Shown here piece after piece: positions 1-6,973 of a DNA stretch of 8,765 nt. The stretch is taken from contig RHAU01000016.1 in assembly GCA_010032125.1 (NCBI GenBank), forward strand, positions 1-8,765, in the 5' to 3' direction. The notes below the pieces were generated by a model. That model was not told the origin of the DNA. It ran no database searches and saw only the letters and a list, made by a program, of their open reading frames with translations. The position numbers and the translations under genes were made by a program. Each line of letters starts with the position of its first letter. The first letter of the stretch is position 1. The stretch is from Actinomycetota bacterium. GTDB taxonomy: Bacteria > Actinomycetota > Actinomycetes > Nanopelagicales > Nanopelagicaceae.

Positions 1-676
1 CAATCAAAGATTCATGATCTGGATGGCGAAATGATGCATTGTCATCCAAGGTAACTTTTCCATCTAGGGCAATGATTCTGCCATCTGCTGTTTTTACAAG
101 TGGATTGACTTCAACAAGTGTGGCATCTGATTTTTGAAATGTTTCCCAGAGTTTTACTAAGACTTCGGCAACACCGTTTTCAACATCTGAGGGAAAACCG
201 CCTTTGCGAACGATGTCGAGCGCAAGTGACGTGCTAATGCCTTCGATTGGATCGATATGAACTCGAGCCAACTTTTCCGGCGTTTTATGCGCCACCTCTT
301 CGATATCCATTCCACCAGCTACGGAGGCCATGACTAGAAAGGTTCGGGCCGCTCGATCGAGAAGAATTGCGAGGTAATACTCACTTTCAATCGGCGCAGC
401 TTGGGCAATCATTACTTTGCGAACTAGATGTCCTTTGATATCCATTCCAAGGATTGCTTCTGCTTTTGTAAACGCGTCATCTGGCGATTCGGCGAGCTTC
501 ACTCCACCGGCTTTTCCCCGCCCGCCAATTTTTACTTGCGCTTTGACAACAACTTTTCCGCCCATGGATGCTGCTGCGGCGCGCGCTTCTTCAGGCGTCG
601 AGGCAACCGCTCCTGCAAGTACTGGGACCCCATTCGCTTCAAATAAATCTCGGGCCTGATACTCAAATAGGTCCAT
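1..676 (-). CDS. sucC: Succinyl-CoA ligase (ADP-forming) beta subunit, N-terminal part (cut by window edge)
   Basis: SucC pairs with SucD and interconverts succinyl-CoA and succinate with formation of ATP or GTP in the TCA cycle, in the cytoplasm. I translated the minus strand: the protein starts MDLFEYQARDLFEANGVPVL, the classic SucC opening, and 225 of about 390 expected residues are visible before the window ends. The ATP-grasp domain shows Lys45 in VVVKAQV, the glycine-rich GGRGKAGGVK loop (51-60), GGMDIEEVA (121-129), and the metal-binding positions Asn191 (EVNPL) and Asp205 (LDGK). The ligase CoA-binding domain with its helix tip is off the left edge. The ATG lies 3 bp after the pcrA stop. 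There is no good Shine-Dalgarno site, but a -10-like hexamer ends 7 nt before the ATG, so the gene may make its own leaderless transcript. sucD presumably follows outside the window. Confidence 0.96.
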   Translation of the reverse strand, partial: MDLFEYQARDLFEANGVPVLAGAVASTPEEARAAAASMGGKVVVKAQVKIGGRGKAGGVKLAESPDDAFTKAEAILGMDIKGHLVRKVMIAQAAPIESEYYLAILLDRAARTFLVMASVAGGMDIEEVAHKTPEKLARVHIDPIEGISTSLALDIVRKGGFPSDVENGVAEVLVKLWETFQKSDATLVEVNPLVKTADGRIIALDGKVTLDDNASFRHPDHESLI

Positions 677-679
677 GGG

Positions 680-2908
680 TCATAACTTATCTACTGGTGC
701 ATATCGGAGCAACAAACGTTTATCGCCATAACTGCCGAAATTGATAGTCGCTTCCGCTTTTTCACCTTCACCTGAGACAGCAATCACAGTTCCAAGACCA
801 AATGTGTCATGTGATACGCGATCGCCGACCGACAAAACAATGGATTGTGCAGTCACATTCTTTTTGACCTGTGAACGCGACAGAGGTGGCGGAGTTGAAC
901 TCTTACGTTTGATTGGAGGCGCGATAAAACCGCTTTCGCTCTTATTCCAATCAATAATCGAATCTGGAATTTCATCGAGAAATCTAGATGGCGGGTTGTA
1001 GTTAGGTGCTCCCCAGGCAGATCGATATTCAGCGCGCGTGAGATAGAGACGCTCTTGTGCTCGAGTCAAGCCCACGTAAGCCAGTCTTCGCTCTTCTTCT
1101 AATTCTTTCTTCTCGCCCAGTGTGCGTGAATGCGGGAAAACTCCTTCTTCCATTCCAGATAAGAAAACTGTTGGAAATTCCAAACCTTTAGCAGTGTGCA
1201 AAGTCATCAAGGTAACAAATCCGCTGTGGTCTTCACCTTCTGGAATCTCATCTGCATCTGAAACTAAAGAAACCTCCTCCAGAAAACCTGCAAGTGAACT
1301 CTCTTCACCATTGTCAATCTGGCGTTCTTCATACTCTTCAGTGACGGCAACAAGTTCCTCTAGGTTTTCGATACGTACTTCATCTTGTGGGTCGCCGCTT
1401 TCTCTCAATTCATCTAATAAGCCGGATTGCTCGAGAACGGCGGCGGCAATAGTGGAGGCTGGTCGATGTGCCTCAACTAAGACACGGAGCGCAATAACGA
1501 GTGATGCGAAAGAAGTAATGGAAGTTGCGGCACGGGGAGCCAACCCCGCTTCGGAAGCGCGATTAAGCGCTTGCCAGAAAGAGATTTTTTCTTGACGTGC
1601 TAGCTCGTCGATACTTTCCAAGGCTCGATCACCAATTCCGCGTTTAGGCGTGTTGATAATCCGACGAAGCGAAACTTCATCTTCAGGATTAACGAGAACT
1701 CGCAAATACGCGAGCAGATCTTTTACTTCTTTACGCTCGTAAAATCGAACTCCGCCAACAACTTTGTACGGAATTGCAGAGCGCATAAATACTTCTTCAA
1801 AGACACGAGATTGGGCATTGGTTCGATAGAAGATTGCGGTCTGACCATAATTAGATCTTCCCTCACCGAGAAGTTTTACGATTTCATCTCTGATGTATTC
1901 GGCCTCATGATGTTCATTTTCTGCAACAAAACCTTGGAGTTTAGGTCCACTTCCCGCCTCCGACCAGAGATTCTTCTCTTTTCTTGACTCATTTTTGGCA
2001 ATGACAGCGTTAGCGGCGCTGAGAATATTTTGTGTAGAGCGATAATTCTGTTCAAGAAGAATTGTCGTCGCATCAGGATAATCCTCTTCAAATTGCATGA
2101 TATTTCTGATTGTTGCTCCACGGAAACCATAAATTGATTGGTCTGCATCACCCACTACACAAAGCTCCGCCGCGGGAATACCTTCTCGATCGGTTCCCAC
2201 AAGTTCGCGTATCAAAATGTATTGGGCGTGATTTGTATCTTGATATTCATCAACCAGAATGTGTTTAAATCGATGGCGATAGCGCGAACGCGCATCAGGA
2301 AATCGTTGTAGTACTTCAACAGTCTTCATGATCAGATCATCAAAATCCATTGCGTTGGCAGAAGTAAGACGTTCTTGGTACAGGGCATAAACATCGGCGA
2401 CAATCTCTTCGAAGTGACTCTTCGTTGCATTTCGAAAATCTGCTGGGCCTAAGAGCTCATTTTTCGCATTTGAAATTACTGAAGCGACGCCACGAGGGTT
2501 ATACCTCTTTGAATCTAAGTTCATATCGCGCATCACTAAAGTAACTAAGCGCAAGCTGTCGGCTTGGTCATAAATTGAAAATGATGGTGAAAAGCCAAGC
2601 CGAACCGCTTCCTGTCGGAGGATTCGAACGCAAGCTGAGTGGAATGTAGAAACCCACATTATTTTCGCTCGTTTACCAACAAGATCTGCAACGCGCTCTT
2701 TCATTTCACCAGCGGCCTTATTAGTGAATGTAATCGCCAGAATTTCAAAAGGTTCAATTCCACGTTCTGCCATTAAATAAGCGATCCGGCGAGTCAAAAC
2801 GCGAGTTTTTCCAGAGCCGGCCCCCGCTACGACAAGGAGTGGTCCACCGTGGTGAATGACTGCAGATTTTTGCTCAGCATTCAATCCTGCGAGCAAGCGA
2901 TCTGACAT
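680..2908 (-). CDS. pcrA: ATP-dependent 3'-5' DNA helicase PcrA/UvrD (UvrD1 type)
   Basis: Superfamily 1A helicase of 742 residues that unwinds DNA in nucleotide excision and transcription-linked repair. All helicase motifs are present in order: Q-motif Gln13, Walker A AGAGSGKT (28-35, Lys34), motif Ia FTNKAA (61-66), Walker B VDEYQD (219-224), motif III GDADQSIYGFRGA (253-265), motif IV QNYRS (287-291), motif V TLHTAKGLEF (569-578) and motif VI VGLTRA (612-617). A linker rich in Pro, Ser and Lys (about 655-690) leads to a C-terminal Tudor-like domain (about 694-742, VGDRVSHDTFGLGTV), which in PcrA binds RNA polymerase. Length is close to family norm and I see no damage. The chosen ATG gives MSDRLLAGLN just before the Q-motif. 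The frame stays open upstream, but no better start is seen, and a -10-like TAGACT ends 7 nt before this ATG. The gene is divergent from the PIG-L gene and adjoins sucC. Confidence 0.97.
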   Translation of the reverse strand: MSDRLLAGLNAEQKSAVIHHGGPLLVVAGAGSGKTRVLTRRIAYLMAERGIEPFEILAITFTNKAAGEMKERVADLVGKRAKIMWVSTFHSACVRILRQEAVRLGFSPSFSIYDQADSLRLVTLVMRDMNLDSKRYNPRGVASVISNAKNELLGPADFRNATKSHFEEIVADVYALYQERLTSANAMDFDDLIMKTVEVLQRFPDARSRYRHRFKHILVDEYQDTNHAQYILIRELVGTDREGIPAAELCVVGDADQSIYGFRGATIRNIMQFEEDYPDATTILLEQNYRSTQNILSAANAVIAKNESRKEKNLWSEAGSGPKLQGFVAENEHHEAEYIRDEIVKLLGEGRSNYGQTAIFYRTNAQSRVFEEVFMRSAIPYKVVGGVRFYERKEVKDLLAYLRVLVNPEDEVSLRRIINTPKRGIGDRALESIDELARQEKISFWQALNRASEAGLAPRAATSITSFASLVIALRVLVEAHRPASTIAAAVLEQSGLLDELRESGDPQDEVRIENLEELVAVTEEYEERQIDNGEESSLAGFLEEVSLVSDADEIPEGEDHSGFVTLMTLHTAKGLEFPTVFLSGMEEGVFPHSRTLGEKKELEEERRLAYVGLTRAQERLYLTRAEYRSAWGAPNYNPPSRFLDEIPDSIIDWNKSESGFIAPPIKRKSSTPPPLSRSQVKKNVTAQSIVLSVGDRVSHDTFGLGTVIAVSGEGEKAEATINFGSYGDKRLLLRYAPVDKL
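684..712 (-). promoter_or_regulatory. Candidate sucC promoter inside the pcrA 3' end (leaderless)
   Basis: On the minus strand TTGCTC (712-707) is followed after 17 nt by TAAGTT (689-684), and the sucC ATG begins 7 nt further on. The TANNNT hexamer, the TTG-type -35 and a start codon at the expected transcription start all fit an actinobacterial leaderless promoter. The whole element lies in the last codons of pcrA, just before its stop. This is inference from spacing and consensus only. Confidence 0.5.
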
Positions 2909-2915
2909 GGCTTGA

Positions 2916-2921
2916 AGTCTA
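2916..2921 (-). promoter_or_regulatory. Candidate -10 element for pcrA
   Basis: Minus-strand TAGACT matches TANNNT and ends 7 nt before the pcrA ATG, so transcription would begin at or next to the start codon (leaderless). No convincing Shine-Dalgarno site precedes the ATG and no TTG-type -35 is seen at 16-19 nt. Its first two bases (TA) are shared with the -10 of the divergent gene. Confidence 0.5.
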
Positions 2922-2925
2922 GAAT
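2920..2925 (+). promoter_or_regulatory. Candidate -10 element for the PIG-L deacetylase gene
   Basis: Plus-strand TAGAAT matches the actinobacterial -10 consensus and ends 6 nt before the GTG start at 2932, which would place the transcription start on the GTG. No -35 match is evident; that region would lie inside the pcrA coding sequence. It overlaps the pcrA -10 by two bases around the palindrome TCTAGA (2918-2923). Confidence 0.55.
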
Positions 2926-2931
2926 ACGGCG

Positions 2932-3654
2932 GTGACTCCGATACCCGATAACGAAATCAAGCGAGTTCTCGTTGTTATGGCGCATCCAGATGATTGTGAT
3001 TTTGGCGCCGGAGGAACAATCGCGCAATGGACTGCAGCAGGTATTGAAGTTTCGTATTGCATCATCACCAATGGAGATCAAGGCGGCGAAGAATCAGGAA
3101 TTCCATTAGAAGAGATGCCAAAAGTTAGACAGAAAGAGCAACGCGACGCTGGTCGAGCCCTTGGCGTCGAGAATATAACTTTCCTAAATTATCGAGATGG
3201 TTGGCTGACACCGACGATAGAACTTCGACGAGAAATAGTTCGCGAAATTCGTCGCGCAAAACCTGACCGCATGGTTATTCAATCACCGGAGCGTAATTGG
3301 GATCGAATTGGTGCGAGCCACCCTGATCACCTTGCAGCCGGTGAAGCAGCAATACAAGCGGTCTACCCAGATTCTCGAAATCCATTTGCTTTTACCGATC
3401 TGAAAGATGAGGGCTTCGAACCTTGGCGAGTCAAAGAAGTTTGGGTGACCGGATCACCACAACCAAATCATGCCGTCGATATAACTTCAACTTTTAATAA
3501 AAAAATCGCTGCGCTTCACGCCCATGTAAGCCAAACCGCTCATAACAAGGAATTAGAAAATATGGTGCGTAGCTGGGGCGAGATGAATGCGGAGCGATTT
3601 GAGCTCCCTCAAGGATCTGTGGCAGAAATCTTTAGGATTGTTAATACAAATTAG
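2932..3654 (+). CDS. PIG-L (LmbE/MshB-like) zinc-dependent N-deacetylase
   Basis: A 240-residue cytoplasmic protein of the PIG-L/LmbE superfamily, zinc enzymes that remove acetyl groups from N-acetylglucosaminyl-type substrates (MshB in mycothiol synthesis, BshB in bacillithiol synthesis, Mca in conjugate cleavage). The signature AHPDD lies at 17-21, giving His18 and Asp21 as zinc ligands and Asp20 as probable general base. The second motif, SHPDH (129-133), supplies the third ligand His133. The stretch after the first motif, DFGAGGTIAQW, resembles an actinobacterial subgroup distinct from MshB, whose opening motif reads differently and whose length is about 300. The substrate is therefore unassigned. 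The start is GTG at 2932; the next ATG lies immediately before the catalytic motif and would delete the first beta strand. The gene is alone on its strand, divergent from pcrA, and its stop overlaps that of the convergent isomerase gene. Confidence 0.9.
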   Translation: MTPIPDNEIKRVLVVMAHPDDCDFGAGGTIAQWTAAGIEVSYCIITNGDQGGEESGIPLEEMPKVRQKEQRDAGRALGVENITFLNYRDGWLTPTIELRREIVREIRRAKPDRMVIQSPERNWDRIGASHPDHLAAGEAAIQAVYPDSRNPFAFTDLKDEGFEPWRVKEVWVTGSPQPNHAVDITSTFNKKIAALHAHVSQTAHNKELENMVRSWGEMNAERFELPQGSVAEIFRIVNTN

Positions 3655-4301
3655 CTGATTGAAATACGTTCGATCACAAGTGGTCGGATTGGTCGGCCAT
3701 CTGCTTTTGCGCCAACCACGCCACCTTCGGCAATATATTTCACGATTTCTAGCCCCGAAGTCACACGTCCCCAAATTGTGTAGTTAGGTCCAAGTGTTGT
3801 GTCTTCATATGTAATAAAGAACTGACTTCCATTCGTACCTGGACCGGAGTTTGCCATCGCGACAGTGCCTTCCGGATAGTTGTTCTCGACTGCCTTAGGA
3901 AGATTTTCGTCACCATAGCTAAAGCCAGGGTCTCCCTTTCCAGTCATCGAAGGATCACCACACTGCAAAATGAAAATATCTTCAACTGTGAGGCGATGAC
4001 AGAAAGAACGGTTGTAGTAGCCAGAATTGATAATCGTGCTGAGAGCAGTGAGTGTGACGCGAGTTAATCGATAATTGGTTTGAATGACAATGTCGCCACA
4101 GTTTGTGGTCAAAGTGATTTGACGCGGACCACGTTTAAGGAGCGCCGTTGGTGGACTTACCAACATCGGTTTGAAAGCCGTGACTTTCGTTGGCTTACAT
4201 TTGACGGCCGCAACTTTCTTATCCGCATGAGCCGATAGTGGAGTAATAAGAGTTAATAGTGTAGAAATGAGTGAAGTTGCAATCAGCGAATTCCGCTTCA
4301 T
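3651..4301 (-). CDS. Exported cyclophilin-type peptidyl-prolyl cis-trans isomerase
   Basis: A 216-residue protein catalysing proline isomerisation, probably outside the cytoplasmic membrane. The N-terminus is a signal peptide: Lys2-Arg3, a hydrophobic stretch (about 6-22), and a likely signal peptidase I site after Ala-His-Ala (24-26). There is no lipobox cysteine, so it is not an obvious lipoprotein. The cyclophilin domain spans about 62-216 and keeps Arg103 (HRL), Gln113 (FILQCGDP), GTVAMANSG (145-153), Gln160 and Phe162 (SQFFIT) and Leu170. The usual active-site His near GKH is Tyr174 (PNYT), a common change in bacterial members. Four cysteines (35, 68, 101, 114) could form disulfides if exported. 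The ATG lies 4 nt after the guaA stop, with GGGAG spaced 7 nt upstream inside the guaA end, so it is probably the last gene of the gua operon. Its stop overlaps the convergent PIG-L gene. Confidence 0.92.
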   Translation of the reverse strand: MKRNSLIATSLISTLLTLITPLSAHADKKVAAVKCKPTKVTAFKPMLVSPPTALLKRGPRQITLTTNCGDIVIQTNYRLTRVTLTALSTIINSGYYNRSFCHRLTVEDIFILQCGDPSMTGKGDPGFSYGDENLPKAVENNYPEGTVAMANSGPGTNGSQFFITYEDTTLGPNYTIWGRVTSGLEIVKYIAEGGVVGAKADGRPIRPLVIERISIS

Positions 4302-4305
4302 AACT

Positions 4306-5862
4306 TCACTCCCATTCGATAGTTCCTGGTGGCTTTGACGTTATATCCAAAACCACGCGATTGACATCTCGTACCTCGTTGGTGATGCGAGTGGAGATTC
4401 TTGCCAAGACTTCATATGGAATCCTGGAAAAATCTGCCGTCATCGCATCTTCGCTTGATACTGGTCGCAGCACGATGGGATGTCCGTAAGTTCGGCCATC
4501 GCCTTGCACTCCGACGCTACGTACTTCTGCAAGTAACACAACGGGGCATTGCCAGATCTCTCGATCTAGCCCTGCCGAGTGTAATTCTTCGCGCGCGATG
4601 AGATCGGCATTCCGGAGAATTCCTAGTCTTTCCTCAGTAACTTCTCCGATGATTCGAATCGCCAATCCTGGACCGGGGAAAGGATGGCGCCAAATAATCT
4701 CTGCAGGAATTCCCAGCGAGAGACCAACGTCGCGGACTTCATCCTTAAAGAGCGTACGTAGCGGCTCGATCAATTCGAAAGATAAATCATCGGGAAGCCC
4801 GCCAACATTGTGATGCGATTTGATATTGGCAGTTCCGCTTCCACCGCCGGACTCGACCACATCGGGATAGAGAGTGCCTTGGACAAGGAACTTCACTTCT
4901 TCTTTCGATGAGATTTTCCGCGCCGCGTCTTCGAATACTCGAATGAATTCTCTTCCAATAATTTTCCGCTTCTCTTCAGGCTCAGTTACGCCGCGAAGCG
5001 CATGAAGAAATCTCTCTCGTGCATCGACTACCATCAAAGTAACGCCTGTTGCTGCTACAAAGTCGCGCTCAACTTGTTCTGCTTCACCGGCGCGAAGTAA
5101 GCCGTGATCGACGAATACACATGTGAGTTGGTTTCCGATTGCGCGCTGAACGAGTGCGGCAGCGACTGCAGAATCGACGCCGCCAGAGAGGCCGCAGATA
5201 ACCCGTTCATTTCCAACAATTGATTTGATGTTAGTTATCTCGTTGTCGATGATATTTTCTGAGGTCCAGGTAGGTTTGCACTTAACGACGTCAATCAACC
5301 AATGACGAAGAATTTCCTGGCCATACTCGGTATGTAGAACTTCAGGATGGAATTGAACGCCAGAAAGTGTCCCATTCGAATTCTCAAATGCCGCAACCGG
5401 CGTGTGTTCTGTACTGCCTACTGTGACAAATCCAGGTGGAGCATCGGTGACGCTATCTCCATGGGACATCCAGACATCAAAATCGCGCTGTGCTGTTGAA
5501 AAAATCTTTGAATTAGTGTCAGCCTTGAATTTCGTACGACCAAATTCAGAAACTCCGGTCTTCGCGACCTTTCCACCGAGTGCTTGGGCCATAGCCTGAA
5601 AGCCATAACAGATTCCAAAAATCGGAATATCCAGATCAAAGATCGTTTTATCTAATGTCGGCGCGCTCTCTGCATAAACAGATGAGGGTCCACCCGAAAG
5701 GATTATTGCTCTGGGATTGCGGGCAAGAATCTCGTCAACCGAGATTGTCGAAGGAACTATCTCGCTATAAACATTGGCTTGCCTGACGCGACGCGCAATC
5801 AGTTGCGCATATTGCGCACCAAAGTCGAGAACAAGTACCAGATTATTTCGTTGAACTATCAC
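4306..5862 (-). CDS. guaA: GMP synthase (glutamine-hydrolysing)
   Basis: Converts XMP to GMP using ATP and glutamine, the last step of guanine nucleotide synthesis. The 518 residues match the usual length of about 515-525. The N-terminal class I glutamine amidotransferase domain (about 8-195) has the nucleophile Cys85 in GICYGFQ and the partners His172 and Glu174 in VQFHPEV. The ATP pyrophosphatase domain starts with the P-loop SGGVDS (226-231). The C-terminal dimerisation domain carries HPFPGPGLAIR and ends in the family's KPPGTIEWE. The start is GTG in a GTGA overlap of 4 bp with the guaB3 stop. There is no strong ribosome binding site, so translational coupling to guaB3 is likely. No in-frame ATG lies between this GTG and the conserved VLDFGAQYAQL strand, so the GTG is well supported. 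Confidence 0.97.
   Translation of the reverse strand: MIVQRNNLVLVLDFGAQYAQLIARRVRQANVYSEIVPSTISVDEILARNPRAIILSGGPSSVYAESAPTLDKTIFDLDIPIFGICYGFQAMAQALGGKVAKTGVSEFGRTKFKADTNSKIFSTAQRDFDVWMSHGDSVTDAPPGFVTVGSTEHTPVAAFENSNGTLSGVQFHPEVLHTEYGQEILRHWLIDVVKCKPTWTSENIIDNEITNIKSIVGNERVICGLSGGVDSAVAAALVQRAIGNQLTCVFVDHGLLRAGEAEQVERDFVAATGVTLMVVDARERFLHALRGVTEPEEKRKIIGREFIRVFEDAARKISSKEEVKFLVQGTLYPDVVESGGGSGTANIKSHHNVGGLPDDLSFELIEPLRTLFKDEVRDVGLSLGIPAEIIWRHPFPGPGLAIRIIGEVTEERLGILRNADLIAREELHSAGLDREIWQCPVVLLAEVRSVGVQGDGRTYGHPIVLRPVSSEDAMTADFSRIPYEVLARISTRITNEVRDVNRVVLDITSKPPGTIEWE
4309..4313 (-). promoter_or_regulatory. Ribosome binding site of the isomerase gene
   Basis: GGGAG on the minus strand, 7 nt before the ATG at 4301, lies within the last guaA codons. 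It supports the ATG choice and translation from the gua mRNA. Confidence 0.7.
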
Positions 5863-6971
5863 GCTCTGTTGAGAACCACTTCGACGCGTTGGAATTCTTT
5901 AACATCCGAATATCCGCACGTCGCCATAGCTCTACGAAGTGCACCGAAGAGATTCATCGTGCCATCCGCGAAATGGGATGGGCCGAGGAGAATTTCCTGC
6001 AAAGATCCGGAGGTTCCAACATGGACACGTACTCCGCGTGGTAATTCGTGGTGATGCGCTTCGCTACCCCAATGCCAGCCCCGTCCCGGCGCTTCTTCTG
6101 CGCGAGCAAGAGGTGAGCCCAACATAACTGCGTCAGCACCACATGCGATTGCTTTGGCAATATCGCCGCTCTTTCCAACGGAACCATCAGCGATGACATG
6201 GACATAGCGACCACCAGATTCATCAAGATATTCACGTCGCGCGGAAGCAACATCGGCAACCGCAGTCGCCATCGGCACAGAAATTCCAAGAACTTGTCGC
6301 GTAGTGTGCGCTGCCCCACCGCCAAATCCGACAAGCACTCCCGCTGCTCCAGCACGCATGAGATGAAGTGCGCTTTGTGCGGTCGCGCATCCGCCAACAA
6401 TCACGGGAACATCAAGTTCGTAAATGAATTTCTTGAGATTGAGCGGTTCTTGTCCGGTAGATACATGTTCCGCGCTGACCGTCGTACCTCGAATCACGAA
6501 GATGTCCACGCCAGCAGCGAGTACAGTTTTATAGAGTTCGGCCGTTCTTTGTGGCGATAATGCGCCAGCAACGGTTACGCCTGCGGCTCGAATTTCTGCA
6601 AGACGTTCTTTTATTAATTCGGGACGTATCGGTGCTTTATACAACTCTTGCATGCGCGCAGTTGCTTGGTCGGCGGGAATTGATGAAATCTCCCCCAATT
6701 GAATCTTGGGATTTTCATATCGAGTCCATAATCCTTCAAGGTTTAGTACTCCAAGTCCGCCCAGTTTTCCTAGCGCAATCGCGGTTTCAGGTGAGACGAC
6801 CGAATCCATGGGCGCGGCCATAAGTGGCATAGAGAATTTATATGCATCGATCTGCCAGGCGGTGGAAACATCATTCGGTTCTCGAGTTCGACGTGAAGGG
6901 ACAATAGAGATGTCATCGAAGGAATATGCCGTCTTCGCGCGCTTTCCGGGGGCAATCTCGATATCAACCAT
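5859..6971 (-). CDS. guaB3: GuaB3 family IMP dehydrogenase-like protein, catalytic Cys replaced
   Basis: A 370-residue TIM-barrel protein of the IMPDH/GMP reductase superfamily. It matches actinobacterial GuaB3 by its opening (SFDDISIVPSRRTR, 17-30), by VSTAWQIDAY (35-44) and by GGRYVHVIADG (253-263). Like other GuaB3 proteins it has no CBS domains. Its reaction is unclear: some cyanobacterial GuaB3 proteins act as GMP reductase, while actinobacterial ones have no firmly known role. The loop that carries the nucleophilic Cys in IMPDH (GPGSICTTR) reads GGGAAHTTR here, with His222 at the Cys position, so the standard covalent mechanism seems impossible. The ATG at 6971 follows the guaB stop after 2 nt and has GGAG at a good distance. 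A TTG at 6977 would start only two codons earlier and lacks spacing from the same site. It is co-transcribed with guaB and overlaps guaA by 4 bp. Confidence 0.93.
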   Translation of the reverse strand: MVDIEIAPGKRAKTAYSFDDISIVPSRRTREPNDVSTAWQIDAYKFSMPLMAAPMDSVVSPETAIALGKLGGLGVLNLEGLWTRYENPKIQLGEISSIPADQATARMQELYKAPIRPELIKERLAEIRAAGVTVAGALSPQRTAELYKTVLAAGVDIFVIRGTTVSAEHVSTGQEPLNLKKFIYELDVPVIVGGCATAQSALHLMRAGAAGVLVGFGGGAAHTTRQVLGISVPMATAVADVASARREYLDESGGRYVHVIADGSVGKSGDIAKAIACGADAVMLGSPLARAEEAPGRGWHWGSEAHHHELPRGVRVHVGTSGSLQEILLGPSHFADGTMNLFGALRRAMATCGYSDVKEFQRVEVVLNRA

Positions 6972-6973
6972 GA

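Noticed and set aside
417..659. Two plus-strand open frames opposite the start of sucC
   Set aside because: Both are antisense to a clearly conserved SucC N-terminus.
1122..1595. Plus-strand open frame of 157 codons opposite pcrA
   Set aside because: Ser/Thr-rich low-complexity translation antisense to conserved helicase sequence; a shadow frame.
2881..3081. Short minus-strand open frame spanning the pcrA/PIG-L divergent gap
   Set aside because: It overlaps the conserved start of the PIG-L gene and the start of pcrA in another frame; no motif or start signal.
5954..6400. Minus-strand open frame of 148 codons within guaB3
   Set aside because: A shifted frame inside the conserved GuaB3 reading frame, with no recognisable domain.
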